Positions 43,172-52,309 of a stretch of 64,000 nucleotides of DNA are shown in pieces (position 1 is the first letter of the stretch; each line of letters opens with the position of its first letter). Source of the stretch: Cognatishimia maritima (GTDB taxonomy: Bacteria > Pseudomonadota > Alphaproteobacteria > Rhodobacterales > Rhodobacteraceae); NCBI RefSeq assembly GCF_900129685.1, contig NZ_FQWM01000001.1, positions 682,001-746,000 of the forward strand. The letters are read 5' to 3'. Made by a program: the position numbers and the translations under genes. The notes under the pieces were generated by a model. That model was given only the letters and a program-made list of their open reading frames with translations. It was not told where the DNA came from and did not search any database.

Positions 43172-43196
43172 AGGCCGCCGTTAGGCGGCCTTTTTT
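43172..43196 (+). terminator. terminator after fabA
   Basis: AGGCCGCC (43172-43179) and GGCGGCCT (43184-43191) pair around GTTA and run into six T's. The right arm lies inside the 3' end of the convergent membrane-protein gene. Confidence 0.9.
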
Positions 43197-43588
43197 ATGC
43201 GGTTCACGTTCTTGCGCCATGTGATTGCGAGGTAGAAAATACCCGCGAGTCCTGCCAGTTCCATGATCAGAAAGAACCCATCGTCCAAGTCGTTTGTGCC
43301 CAGTGAGATTTGCCCAAGCGCAGCGATAGCCGCTATTGCCACATTGCCCCAACGCGCAAGGCTTTGTGGCAATATCTGCGACAGGATCACCATCACGATC
43401 ATCAGCTCAACCGCGATGGCTCCGGCAAGCATCACCTGTTCTGTCACCTGTCGACCATTCATGAACCCCGAAGCCATCGCGTCGAGAACGCCGGGGCGAA
43501 ACAACTCGTGCACGTCGCGAAAGAGGATATTGAGAAGCACAAAGGTCCAGAGCGTGGACAGAAGTATGCGACGGCGGTCATCAGTCAT
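43181..43588 (-). CDS. small four-helix membrane protein (DUF6326-like)
   Basis: A 135-residue protein with four predicted transmembrane helices (about residues 8-24, 45-75, 80-98, 103-122). LWTFVLLNILFRDVHELFRPG is the recognisable N-terminal block of a small conserved family of unknown function. Its start overlaps the stop of the upstream SDR gene by four bases (ATGA), so the two form an operon that interrupts fabA-fabB. Confidence 0.78.
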   Translation of the reverse strand: MTDDRRRILLSTLWTFVLLNILFRDVHELFRPGVLDAMASGFMNGRQVTEQVMLAGAIAVELMIVMVILSQILPQSLARWGNVAIAAIAALGQISLGTNDLDDGFFLIMELAGLAGIFYLAITWRKNVNRIKKAA

Positions 43589-44472
43589 TTTGGAACCTCA
43601 GCTTTAGAGTTGAAAAGAGATGGCACGCCACCAACCAAGGCTTCACTGGCGGTCCAAAGGTCTTCGGCCATGTTCATATCTGCACCCCAAGGTTTGGTGA
43701 CTTCTACTTTGCAATCGTCGAAATATTCGCCGGAGAGTCCTTCGACATCTGGCGACATCGCCAGATAAAGGCTTGTCGCGGCTCCTTGATTGGGATTGCG
43801 GAAGAACGGCGATGCTAACCGATGCAGGGCACTGACCCACCATCCATTCTGGCGCCCCAAACCTGTCGTCACCTCACCCGGATGCAGCGCGTTCACGGTG
43901 ATCGCGCTGCCTTCAAGCCGTTTCGCCAAAGCGCGCATGAAAAGAATATTGGCCAGTTTTGAATGGCCGTAGGCTTTCAAGGGACGAAAGCCCTTGGCCC
44001 AGGCCAAATCGTCCAGTCGAAGGGTCTTACACATCAGATAAGCGCCGGACGCAACGACGACAACTCTTGCAGCGGGCGCTCTGAGGAGCGCAGGCATCAA
44101 CAGGTGCGTCAAAAGAAAATGTCCGAGGTGGTTTACCGCGAACATCTCTTCGATGCCATCTGGGCGCACCACATGTTTGGTATTCAGAATGCCTGCGTTG
44201 TTGATCAAGACATCAAGCGCTAGACCTTTCGCCTCAAACGCAGATGCGGCCTGCCGGACCGACGCGAAATCACCCAGATCACAAAGAAGGACCTCCACTT
44301 CGATCTCTGGGTTCACCTTGCGCAGGTCCTCTTGCAACGTCCGCGCCTTGGCAGCGTTGCGGCAAAGCAAATGCAAATTTGCCCCTGCCTTTGCCAAATT
44401 CACGGCCGTCGCGCGCCCGATCCCATTTGTTGGACCGGTAATCAATACTGTCTTGCCACTCATATCCTGCAT
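43585..44472 (-). CDS. short-chain dehydrogenase/reductase
   Basis: A 295-residue SDR with an intact active site: the cofactor motif TGPTNGIG, the structural NNAG, the catalytic Ser in VVVASGAY and the YGHSK tetrad core. It resembles the retinol-dehydrogenase-like group. The start is ATG 44472, six bases after GGGGAGGGG. Its substrate is unknown. It overlaps the small membrane-protein gene and is divergent from fabB. Confidence 0.92.
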   Translation of the reverse strand: MQDMSGKTVLITGPTNGIGRATAVNLAKAGANLHLLCRNAAKARTLQEDLRKVNPEIEVEVLLCDLGDFASVRQAASAFEAKGLALDVLINNAGILNTKHVVRPDGIEEMFAVNHLGHFLLTHLLMPALLRAPAARVVVVASGAYLMCKTLRLDDLAWAKGFRPLKAYGHSKLANILFMRALAKRLEGSAITVNALHPGEVTTGLGRQNGWWVSALHRLASPFFRNPNQGAATSLYLAMSPDVEGLSGEYFDDCKVEVTKPWGADMNMAEDLWTASEALVGGVPSLFNSKAEVPK

Positions 44473-44699
44473 CTGCCCCTCCCCGCGACTAAACGCGCCA
44501 TGACCTAAATCTTGATGCCGATGGCACGGTGCACAACGCCAAGGAGCGCATTACACTTATGCAGATTTGTATCTTGGGCCTGCGCAAGACATCAGGATGC
44601 AAACTGCCGCTTGGCGCGTATCTTACCTTTCTATCACCAAGCCTTGCCGCTCCCGCGTGGTTGCCCTAAACAAGTTTAAAATAACAAAGGAGTGCGCGT

Positions 44700-45929
44700 A
44701 TGCGTCGTGTCGTCGTCACCGGCTTGGGGATTGTGAGTTCAATCGGAAACAACGCAGAAGAAGTTGTTGCCAGCTTACGTGCGGGCAAGTCCGGGATCGA
44801 AGCCAGCCCAGAGATGGTCGAGCACGGGTTCCGCAGCCAGATCGCGGGTACGTTGAAGATTGATGTCTCTGAACATGTCGACAAACGCACCCTGCGCTTT
44901 ATGGGGCCGGGCGCGGCCTATGCGCATATCGCGATGAGCCAAGCGATTGCCGATGCTGGGCTGTCAGATGATCTGGTTGTGAACGAACGCACGGGATTGG
45001 TTGCGGGGTCTGGTGGCCCGTCCACCTCTGCCATGCTGACGGCGCATCAGACGGTGCTGAAATCTGGCGCAACAAAGCGTATTGGGCCTTTCGCTGTGCC
45101 TAAATGTATGAGTTCAACGATCTCCGCGAACCTTGCGACAGCCTTTAAGATCAAGGGCATCAACTATTCGATCACCTCGGCCTGTTCGACCTCGTTGCAC
45201 TGCATCGGCAATGCGGCAGAGCAGATCATGATGGGCAAGCAAGACGTAATGTTCGCGGGCGGCGGTGAAGAGTTGGACTGGACTTTGTCTTGCCTCTTTG
45301 ACGCGATGGGCGCGATGTCCTCGAAGAAAAACGACGAGCCCACCAAAGCATCTCGCGCGTTTGACCAAGATCGCGATGGCTTTGTGATCACTGGCGGTGG
45401 CGGCATTGTGGTGCTGGAAGATCTGGACCACGCGCTTGCACGCGGCGCGAAGATTTACGCCGAAGTCACCGGCTTTGCAGCAACATCTGACGGGCATGAC
45501 ATGGTTGCGCCCTCTGGCGAAGGCGGCGAACGCGCAATGCGTCTGGCACTGCAGACCCTGCCCGAAGGCCGCAAGGTCAGCTATATCAACGCACATGGCA
45601 CCTCGACCCCAGTGGGTGATGTCGGAGAAGTCCAAGCTGTGCGCCGCGTCTTTGGCGAGGGCAATGTGCCTCCGATCAGCTCGACAAAATCCATGACCGG
45701 GCACGGTCAGGGGGCCGCAGGCGCGATGGAAGCCATCTTCTGCCTTCTAATGCTGGACAATGATTTCATTACCCCATCGATCAACGTCGACAATCTGGCC
45801 GAGGGCATCCTGCCCGGCGAGATTGCGACCGACTATGTTGAAAACGCAGGGCTTGATAGCGTCATGACCAATAGCTTTGGCTTTGGTGGCACCAACGGGT
45901 CGATGATCCTTTCAAAGTATAACGGCTAA
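44700..45929 (+). CDS. fabB: 3-oxoacyl-ACP synthase I (FabB)
   Basis: A 409-residue ketosynthase that elongates unsaturated and saturated acyl-ACP. The active Cys162 is in TSACSTSLHCIG, and the two histidines are in INAHGTSTPVGD and SMTGHGQGAAGA. AAAGGAGTGCGC precedes the ATG. fabI follows after 15 bases. Confidence 0.97.
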   Translation: MRRVVVTGLGIVSSIGNNAEEVVASLRAGKSGIEASPEMVEHGFRSQIAGTLKIDVSEHVDKRTLRFMGPGAAYAHIAMSQAIADAGLSDDLVVNERTGLVAGSGGPSTSAMLTAHQTVLKSGATKRIGPFAVPKCMSSTISANLATAFKIKGINYSITSACSTSLHCIGNAAEQIMMGKQDVMFAGGGEELDWTLSCLFDAMGAMSSKKNDEPTKASRAFDQDRDGFVITGGGGIVVLEDLDHALARGAKIYAEVTGFAATSDGHDMVAPSGEGGERAMRLALQTLPEGRKVSYINAHGTSTPVGDVGEVQAVRRVFGEGNVPPISSTKSMTGHGQGAAGAMEAIFCLLMLDNDFITPSINVDNLAEGILPGEIATDYVENAGLDSVMTNSFGFGGTNGSMILSKYNG

Positions 45930-45944
45930 GCGGGGAAGACCGAG

Positions 45945-46736
45945 ATGTCTGGACAGCTTCAGGGAAAACGCGGCCTGATTATGGGCGTGGCCAACGAACG
46001 CTCTATCGCTTGGGGCATTGCCAAAGCCATGGCCGAGGCCGGGGCGGAATTGGCGTTCACCCATCAGGGTGAGGCCTTTGGCAAGCGGCTTGAACCGCTG
46101 GCGCAATCGGTTGGCAGCGACTTTATGGTCGATGTTGACGTCACCAACGATGACAGTCTGGATCATGCCTTTGCCGAATTGCAGGACCGCTGGGAAACGT
46201 TGGATTTCGTTGTGCACGCGATTGCATTTTCCGACAAAAACGAACTCACGGGCCGGTTCCTTAATACGTCGCGTGCGAACTTCAAAAACTCGCTCGATAT
46301 CTCGGCTTATTCGTTTATCGAGGTCGCTCGTCGCGCCTATCCAATGATGAAGGAGAACGGCGGCACCTTGCTGACGTTGACGTATCAAGGGTCCAATCGC
46401 GTGACGCCGTTCTACAACGTGATGGGCGTGGCAAAGGCGGCTTTGGAATCAACTACACGCTATCTGGCCAACGATCTTGGCCCCGACGGTATCCGCGTGA
46501 ATGCGATTTCTCCGGGTCCGATGAAAACTTTGGCCGGCGCGGCCATTGGTGGCGGGCGCAAGACATATCGTCAGACCGAAGCGAACGCGCCATTGCGGGC
46601 CAATGCGACTTTGGAAGCGGTTGGTGGCACGGCGGTTTACCTTGCCTCTGATGCCGGTGCCTGCACGACCGGAGAGATCATCCGCGTTGACGGCGGCTAT
46701 CACGTCCTAGGGATGCCTCAGCCAGAAAACCTCTGA
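45945..46736 (+). CDS. fabI: enoyl-ACP reductase FabI
   Basis: A 263-residue NADH-dependent reductase completing each elongation cycle. The cofactor region is GVANERSIAWGIA, and the catalytic pair is Tyr157 and Lys164 in TYQGSNRVTPFYNVMGVAKAAL (Y-x6-K). It is the target of triclosan in the family. It ends at a strong terminator and closes the fab cluster. Confidence 0.97.
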   Translation: MSGQLQGKRGLIMGVANERSIAWGIAKAMAEAGAELAFTHQGEAFGKRLEPLAQSVGSDFMVDVDVTNDDSLDHAFAELQDRWETLDFVVHAIAFSDKNELTGRFLNTSRANFKNSLDISAYSFIEVARRAYPMMKENGGTLLTLTYQGSNRVTPFYNVMGVAKAALESTTRYLANDLGPDGIRVNAISPGPMKTLAGAAIGGGRKTYRQTEANAPLRANATLEAVGGTAVYLASDAGACTTGEIIRVDGGYHVLGMPQPENL

Positions 46737-46759
46737 AACGGGCTGGGAAACCTATCAAG

Positions 46760-46785
46760 AAGCCCGGTCTGTACCGGGCTTTTTT
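46760..46785 (+). terminator. Rho-independent terminator after fabI
   Basis: AAGCCCGGT and ACCGGGCTT pair around CTGT and run into six T's. Confidence 0.92.
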
Positions 46786-46817
46786 GTTTCTTGTGCGGGC
46801 CGCCCGCTGAGGGAAAA

Positions 46818-47135
46818 CTAAGCAAATTCTGGCGCTGACACGGGGGTGTTCATCGCTTCCGCCAATGTCTGCCTCCACTTCATCACGCGGTAGGATTTGC
46901 GCAGCCCCGTCGGCCAATAGGGATCAGCGCGCACACAATCGATAACTTCGGCTTCGTCTTCCGCGTTCACGACCCAAAGCCCGCCCGCTTCGTTGTTGTG
47001 CAAGTCCGACAGGTCGCCCGCTGCGGCGATCCTGCCAGAGTTTCGCTGCAGGAACTGCACGTGCAAAGGGAGATAGCTGAGGCGCAACGATTTCTCGGTC
47101 CCCAAATTGTTCTCAAACAACACGACATATTTCAC
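46818..47135 (-). CDS. YciI-like family protein
   Basis: A 105-residue protein of the YCII/dimeric alpha-beta barrel group (MKYVVLFENNLGTEKSLR at the start, AEDEAEVIDCVRADPYWPTGL near the middle, with the conserved Asp-Pro before the tail). Function unknown; some members bind small molecules. It is divergent from a LysR-family gene, which may regulate it. Confidence 0.85.
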   Translation of the reverse strand: MKYVVLFENNLGTEKSLRLSYLPLHVQFLQRNSGRIAAAGDLSDLHNNEAGGLWVVNAEDEAEVIDCVRADPYWPTGLRKSYRVMKWRQTLAEAMNTPVSAPEFA

Positions 47136-47224
47136 AGCCTATCCTCCCAAATTTTGCCTGTCGCTTTGATAGCACAGCATATTTGAAGCTTGTTCCGGCA
47201 TTTATGCTATGTCATTCTGCAAAA

Positions 47225-48100
47225 ATGCAGGAATTTGACTGGAACGACCTTCGTCACCTCCTCGCCGTGCATCGCACAGGGTCCTACTCAGAAGCTGGGC
47301 GCAGGTTAGGCGTCAGCGAGACCACGGTCTCGCGTCGCATCGCGGCAATCGAGGCGGCTTTGCGTGTGAAGCTGATTCAGAAACGCGGTAGTGCCGGATA
47401 TGAGATGACGGACATTGGCCACTTGGTTCTGGAACATGCGGAAGCCATCGAACAGCAATCCGGGAAAATTCTTGAGCTTTCTGGTGGCCAAGCCGCGACA
47501 GTGGGAACAGTGCGGCTAAGCGCGGTACCGCTGGTGATTAACCGCATTCTTGTTCCTGAACTGCATAGGCTGCACCGTCGACATCCAGAACTTGTGCTGG
47601 AACTGATCCCGGACACACGCAATATCGATCTGACCAAACGCGAAGCGGATTTGGCCATTCGCCTTGCCCGTCCCCAAACGGGTGGATTGAAAACCTCCGC
47701 ACGCCGGATCGGACAGCTACAATATGCCGTTTTTGGTCGAGCGGGATTGGAAAGCGATAAATCCAATCGCTCTGACTGGATCATTTACGACGACAGTCAA
47801 GCGTCTTTTCCTCAGGCCATCTGGCTGAACACTGCGCTTGGTTTGGGAAAAGATGCGGCCTCTCCACTGCGCGTTGGCAATGCGGAAACCGCAATTGAAG
47901 CCATTGCTGCCGGCGTTGGAAAATCCATTCTACCGCGACGGGTGGCCGCGATGGACGCCCGCCTTCGGGAATTGGTGCGCCCCACTGGAACGCCCCCTTT
48001 ACCAACACGGGATGTCTGGCTTTTGTCACACAGCAGCCAGACAGGCTCTGTCGCCGTGAGTGCCGTCAAGGATTGGCTTGACGACATCCCATGGTCGTAA
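47225..48100 (+). CDS. LysR-family transcriptional regulator
   Basis: A 291-residue LTTR. The N-terminal wHTH spans about 5-62 (WNDLRHLLAVHRTGSYSEAGRRLGVSETTVSRRIAAIE) and a C-terminal effector domain follows. The start is ATG 47225; an upstream ATG at 47183 would add 14 residues not seen in the family. It is divergent from the YciI-like gene and ends one base before the convergent FKBP gene. The effector is unknown. Confidence 0.92.
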   Translation: MQEFDWNDLRHLLAVHRTGSYSEAGRRLGVSETTVSRRIAAIEAALRVKLIQKRGSAGYEMTDIGHLVLEHAEAIEQQSGKILELSGGQAATVGTVRLSAVPLVINRILVPELHRLHRRHPELVLELIPDTRNIDLTKREADLAIRLARPQTGGLKTSARRIGQLQYAVFGRAGLESDKSNRSDWIIYDDSQASFPQAIWLNTALGLGKDAASPLRVGNAETAIEAIAAGVGKSILPRRVAAMDARLRELVRPTGTPPLPTRDVWLLSHSSQTGSVAVSAVKDWLDDIPWS

Positions 48101-48529
48101 TTAGGCGATCGACACAAGTTCCAAAGCGAACGTCAGGTCTTTGCCAGCCAAGTCGTGGTTCGCGTCCAGCGTGACGGTTTCCTCGTCAAACTGTGCGACT
48201 TTCACGGGCAGCACATGCCCATCTGGCGACTGCATTTGCAGCGTCATGCCTTGCTCCAGCGGAATCTCGGCAGGGATCTGCGCGCGCGGCACGTCCTGAC
48301 GCATTTCTTCGCGGACCGGGCCATAGGCATCGGCACAGGGGATGTTGACGGTTTTCTTTTCGCCAACGGCCATACCTGTCACGCCGTCATCAAAGCCTTT
48401 GATGACCTGACCTGATCCAAGGGTGAATTCCAGCGGCTCGCGTCCCTCTGAACTGTCAAAAACGCTCCCGTCGTCCAGAGTGCCCGTGTAGTGAATGCGG
48501 ATGGTATCGCCCGATTTTGCCGCTGTCAT
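48101..48529 (-). CDS. FKBP-type peptidyl-prolyl isomerase, SlyD-like
   Basis: A 142-residue prolyl isomerase/chaperone. IRIHYTGTLDDGSVFDSSEGREPLEFTLGSGQVIKGFDDGVTGMAVGEKKTV is the FKBP core split by an IF (insert-in-flap) domain (about 70-120). There is no His-rich metal-binding tail, unlike E. coli SlyD. Cytoplasmic. It meets the LysR gene tail to tail with no spacing. Confidence 0.93.
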   Translation of the reverse strand: MTAAKSGDTIRIHYTGTLDDGSVFDSSEGREPLEFTLGSGQVIKGFDDGVTGMAVGEKKTVNIPCADAYGPVREEMRQDVPRAQIPAEIPLEQGMTLQMQSPDGHVLPVKVAQFDEETVTLDANHDLAGKDLTFALELVSIA

Positions 48530-48674
48530 TGTCTTTCCTATCTTTGGTTTCGCCCGCGTCGGTCGGGCACAAGAAGGGCCACCCTACTCTGACGTGGGGT
48601 CATTGCCAACCGGGCGATTGACTTTGGGATTTGCGCCTCCAAACTGCACGAGGGCCGTTGCGAAGGAAGAGGTC

Positions 48675-49358
48675 ATGCCAATCACAACTTGCGTTTTTGA
48701 CGCCTATGGTACGCTGTTTGACGTGGCTGCGGCGGCGCGCATTGCGGCGGGTGAGCCTGGGATGGAAGCCTTGCAAGAGCGCTGGCCCCAGATAGCAAGG
48801 GACTGGCGGTTGAAGCAGTTGCAATATTCTTGGCTGCGCGCAATCACCGGGGACCACACTGAATTTTGGCAAGTGACGCAGGACGGGCTGGATTGGGCGC
48901 TAGAGGCAGCGGGGCTAACAGACGAAAGCATTCGCGCTCGTCTTTTGCAGCTTTATTGGGAGTTGCCCGCCTACCCCGAGGTACCGCAGATGCTCACCAC
49001 GCTGAAAGACAAGGGTTTGCAGACAGCGATCCTGTCTAATGGTGACCCTAAGATGCTGGGCGCAGCAATCCAAAGCGCCCAGCTTGGACCGCTTTTGGAC
49101 GACAGTCTTAGTGTCGAAGAGGTTGGTATCTTCAAACCCGACGCGCGCGTTTATGACATTGTCCTCAAACGGTTCTCCTGCCAGCCAGACGAGGTGCTTT
49201 TTGTCTCCTCCAACGGTTGGGATGTTGCGGGTGCCGCGGGGTTTGGTTTTGTCACAACCTGGGTCAATCGCGCACAGGAACCAGTTGATCGCTTGCCACA
49301 CCGGCCCCATCATCTATTGTCCGACCTCAGCGACATCCCTGCCCTGACGGAGACCTAA
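48675..49358 (+). CDS. haloacid dehalogenase, type II
   Basis: A 227-residue HAD-superfamily enzyme. The nucleophile motif I is CVFDAYGTLFD, motif II is ILSNGDPKML, and the motif III Lys is in FKPDARVYD, followed by FVSSNGWDVAGAAGFGF. This matches L-2-haloacid dehalogenases, which hydrolyse 2-haloalkanoic acids. The start is ATG 48675 after GGAAGAGG. It overlaps the following alpha/beta hydrolase by one base (TAATG). Confidence 0.92.
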   Translation: MPITTCVFDAYGTLFDVAAAARIAAGEPGMEALQERWPQIARDWRLKQLQYSWLRAITGDHTEFWQVTQDGLDWALEAAGLTDESIRARLLQLYWELPAYPEVPQMLTTLKDKGLQTAILSNGDPKMLGAAIQSAQLGPLLDDSLSVEEVGIFKPDARVYDIVLKRFSCQPDEVLFVSSNGWDVAGAAGFGFVTTWVNRAQEPVDRLPHRPHHLLSDLSDIPALTET

Positions 49359-50188
49359 TGCCCAACTTTAAGACCTCTGACGGATTGACGTTGTATTATT
49401 CGGATCAGGGGGACGGCATCCCTGTCTTGTGTCTTGCTGGTCTCAGCCGAAATTCCAGCGATTTCAGCTATATCGATGGGCTGCTTGATGGCGTGCGCCT
49501 GATCAAGATGGACTACCGCGGGCGCGGGCGTTCGGACTGGGCGAATGATCACAGCAGCTATAACATTCCGCGCGAAAGCATGGATGCGATCGAATTGATG
49601 GATCATCTGGAGATCGAGAAATTTGCCGTGCTTGGAACCTCTCGTGGCGGGCTGTGCGCGATCACCATTGGCGCCCTCACAAAGGACAGGCTGCTGGGGG
49701 TTGCGTTCAACGATATCGGCCCCGTGGTTGAGGCGGAAGGACTTGCCTATATCGACGACTACCTTGGTCTCCCGCCGGACTGGGAAACCATTGCCGAGGC
49801 CGCGATCAAAAGGCCAAAGACAATGCCCGGCTTTGTGAATGTACCTAAAGCGCGCTGGCGTGAAGAGGCAGAAAAACACTATCGCCAAACCGAAAACGGG
49901 CTAGCGCTGAGCTATGACCCCAAGTTGCGCGACGCCATTATGGAAGCAAAGCAGCTTGAAGTGCCCGACCTGTGGCCATTTTTCAAGTCGCTTGAAGATA
50001 TCCCATTGGCCTTCCTGCACGCGGAAAACTCGAACCTTCTAAGTGCGGAAACCTTTGCGGAACTGGCCGAGGCCTTTCCCGCTGCGATCATGGCAGAAGT
50101 CAAAGACCGCGGGCATATCCCCTTCTTGGATGAACCAGAATCGTTGGCTGCGTTGCGCGATTGGATCATGCGCTTACCTAAGGCCTAA
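49358..50188 (+). CDS. alpha/beta-fold hydrolase
   Basis: A 276-residue serine hydrolase. The oxyanion region is PVLCLAGLSRNSSDF, the nucleophile elbow is LGTSRGG with an intact Ser, and the His is in KDRGHIPFLDEPE. Its start overlaps the haloacid dehalogenase stop by one base, which suggests coupling. The substrate is unknown; esterase, epoxide or haloalkane activity are all possible. Confidence 0.92.
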   Translation: MPNFKTSDGLTLYYSDQGDGIPVLCLAGLSRNSSDFSYIDGLLDGVRLIKMDYRGRGRSDWANDHSSYNIPRESMDAIELMDHLEIEKFAVLGTSRGGLCAITIGALTKDRLLGVAFNDIGPVVEAEGLAYIDDYLGLPPDWETIAEAAIKRPKTMPGFVNVPKARWREEAEKHYRQTENGLALSYDPKLRDAIMEAKQLEVPDLWPFFKSLEDIPLAFLHAENSNLLSAETFAELAEAFPAAIMAEVKDRGHIPFLDEPESLAALRDWIMRLPKA

Positions 50189-50282
50189 GCGCCAAGTCTT
50201 GGCAGCAGGCGCCTATCGCACGGTTTGTAAATCACATTGCCTGCATTAGGTTGAGGGTATTGGATTTATGACAAGGTGCCGG

Positions 50283-51485
50283 ATGACCCGTTTCACGATT
50301 GCCTCTTTCAACGTCAAAAACCTGATCGGCGCTGACACCGAATACTACCGTTTCCAAAGCTACACGCCCGAGGAATACGCGTGGAAAGTCGATTGGATGG
50401 CCGACCAGCTTTTGACGATGGATGCCGATATCGTCGGCTTTCAGGAGATTTTCGAAGAAGCGGCCCTGCGAGATGTCATTGCCGAAGCGGACCGGCGTGG
50501 GGCGGAATTGAATGCGTCAGTTCTGCCGGGGCGCGACAAACGTTACCACCGGAAGGCTATTTTCAAGAAACTCGGTTCCAAGGGTTATGCCGATGCCGCC
50601 TTGGCCTTTGCGCCGAATATACATGACACGGGCCTGCCCGGAAACCGCCGCCCCGGTGTTGCAATCCTCAGCCGCTATGGCTTTGCTGAAGCACCGGAGA
50701 TCATTCAGGACTTGGACAGCCCAGTGAACATCCCCTTCCAGCAACTTGGCGGGAATGAGGCAGGAGGGATCACGATATCCACCCTCAGCCGCCCTATCCT
50801 GAAAGTGCGCATTCCGGTCGGCGATCAGGTAATCACGCTGTTCAATTGCCACCTCAAATCCAAACTCGGAGAGTTCATCACACCAGAAGGAGCGGACTTC
50901 GCGCCAGAGGCCGACTTGACCCACTATGATCCCATTGGCCGCGCCATGGGGGCAATGCGTGCGGCCGTGCGGCGAATGGCTGAGGCTTGGGTGCTGCGTC
51001 GAGAGATTGTTGCAGAACTGACGGCAGGCCATCCCGTCATGGTCACGGGCGACTTTAACGATGGCGAGCATGCTGTCAGTTCTGAAATCATTTCGGGCGA
51101 GACACCATTTAAGAACTATGCTTGGATGCTGCGCCACGATGCCGAAACGCCAAGAGATCGGTATTCTGAAGAGGAAGACGCACAAATCCGCGCGGATATC
51201 CTGAAGCTGCAATTGACGCCTGCCGAAAAATTCTTTGCCCGCAAAAGCCTGCGCGACATGGTTTACACCACGGCCTTTGGCGGCGTGCATGAAAGCATTG
51301 ATCAGATCTACCTCAGCCGCCATTTCCACCCGGATAATGACAGTCGCATTGGCGAGATGGAGTATTTTAGTGTCTTCAATGACCATTTGACGGATGGCAG
51401 TCACCCCGAAGCGCCGTATAACAAGCTCGCGTCCGATCACGGTCAGATCATGGCGCATATGCGAATGAATGAGACAAGCGCCTAG
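50283..51485 (+). CDS. endonuclease/exonuclease/phosphatase-family protein
   Basis: A 400-residue protein of the EEP (DNase I/exonuclease III-like) superfamily. FTIASFNVKNL gives the Asn, DIVGFQEIFEE the metal Glu, TGDFNDGEHA the Asp-Asn pair, and SDHGQIMAH the final Asp-His. The start is ATG 50283 with AAGG upstream; an in-frame ATG at 50268 is possible. It lacks a signal peptide. The substrate (nucleic acid, phosphoester or lipid) is not determined. pcaD follows six bases later. Confidence 0.88.
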   Translation: MTRFTIASFNVKNLIGADTEYYRFQSYTPEEYAWKVDWMADQLLTMDADIVGFQEIFEEAALRDVIAEADRRGAELNASVLPGRDKRYHRKAIFKKLGSKGYADAALAFAPNIHDTGLPGNRRPGVAILSRYGFAEAPEIIQDLDSPVNIPFQQLGGNEAGGITISTLSRPILKVRIPVGDQVITLFNCHLKSKLGEFITPEGADFAPEADLTHYDPIGRAMGAMRAAVRRMAEAWVLRREIVAELTAGHPVMVTGDFNDGEHAVSSEIISGETPFKNYAWMLRHDAETPRDRYSEEEDAQIRADILKLQLTPAEKFFARKSLRDMVYTTAFGGVHESIDQIYLSRHFHPDNDSRIGEMEYFSVFNDHLTDGSHPEAPYNKLASDHGQIMAHMRMNETSA

Positions 51486-51491
51486 GCAGAT

Positions 51492-52277
51492 ATGACTTTT
51501 CCCAGCGGAGATATTGTCCTGAACACAGAGGTGTCGGGGCCAAAAATCGGTGCGCCTGTGGTGCTGTTGCATTGTATGGGCGGCGACCTGCGTGTTTGGG
51601 ACAAGGTGCTGCCGCTGCTGCCAGAAACCAACCATGTGATCCGTGTCGATCTGCGGGGGCACGGCCTGTCGTCCTGCCCGCCTGCGCCCTATTCGATGGG
51701 CGGTATGATCCGCGATGTTGAACAGGTTTTAGAGCGCCTTCGGGTGCGCGATGCCGTGGTGGTTGGCATCGGTCTTGGCGGCATGATCGCGCAGGGTTTG
51801 GCCGTGAAGCGGCTGGATCAGGTGCGCGGGCTGGTGTTGTGCAACACCGCTGCAAAAATGGGCCATCCGCCGCATTGGCAGGCTATGATTGAAGACATTA
51901 AAGCCGGGCGACAGGATGATCTGGCGCAGCGCTTTATGCAGATCTGGTTTCATCGAGCGGCACGCGCGGAAGGCTTGCATCACGACATCCAAAAGACCTT
52001 TCAGTCCACGGCGGCCGATGCTCTGATGGGCGCATTTCAGGCGCTGATGGGCAGCGATTTCTACACACCGACCAGCGGCTTGCGCTTGCAAAGCTTGGGC
52101 ATCTCTGGAGCAGAGGATCGCTTTGTGCCACCGGACCTGATGCGCGAAACCATCGACCTTATTCCCGGCTCAGAATTCGCGCTTTTGCACAAGTCCGGCC
52201 ACCTGCCCCCTGTTGACCAACCCGATGCCTTTGCAAAGACACTGACGGGTTTCCTAAAACGCATCGGGCACGTCTAA
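51492..52277 (+). CDS. pcaD: 3-oxoadipate enol-lactonase-like protein, nucleophile Ser replaced by Gly
   Basis: A 261-residue alpha/beta hydrolase of the PcaD family, which hydrolyses the enol-lactone in protocatechuate degradation. The nucleophile elbow should be GxSxGG but reads GIGLGG, so residue 94 (codon GGT at 51771-51773) is Gly. A single A-to-G change from an AGT Ser codon would explain it. The acid (SGAEDRFVPP) and His (KSGHLPP) members of the triad remain. Catalysis is probably lost unless another residue substitutes. A shortened PcaB-like gene follows. Confidence 0.85.
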   Translation: MTFPSGDIVLNTEVSGPKIGAPVVLLHCMGGDLRVWDKVLPLLPETNHVIRVDLRGHGLSSCPPAPYSMGGMIRDVEQVLERLRVRDAVVVGIGLGGMIAQGLAVKRLDQVRGLVLCNTAAKMGHPPHWQAMIEDIKAGRQDDLAQRFMQIWFHRAARAEGLHHDIQKTFQSTAADALMGAFQALMGSDFYTPTSGLRLQSLGISGAEDRFVPPDLMRETIDLIPGSEFALLHKSGHLPPVDQPDAFAKTLTGFLKRIGHV

Positions 52278-52309
52278 GCCCATTTCACACAGAAAAGAAC
52301 TGAGACCCC

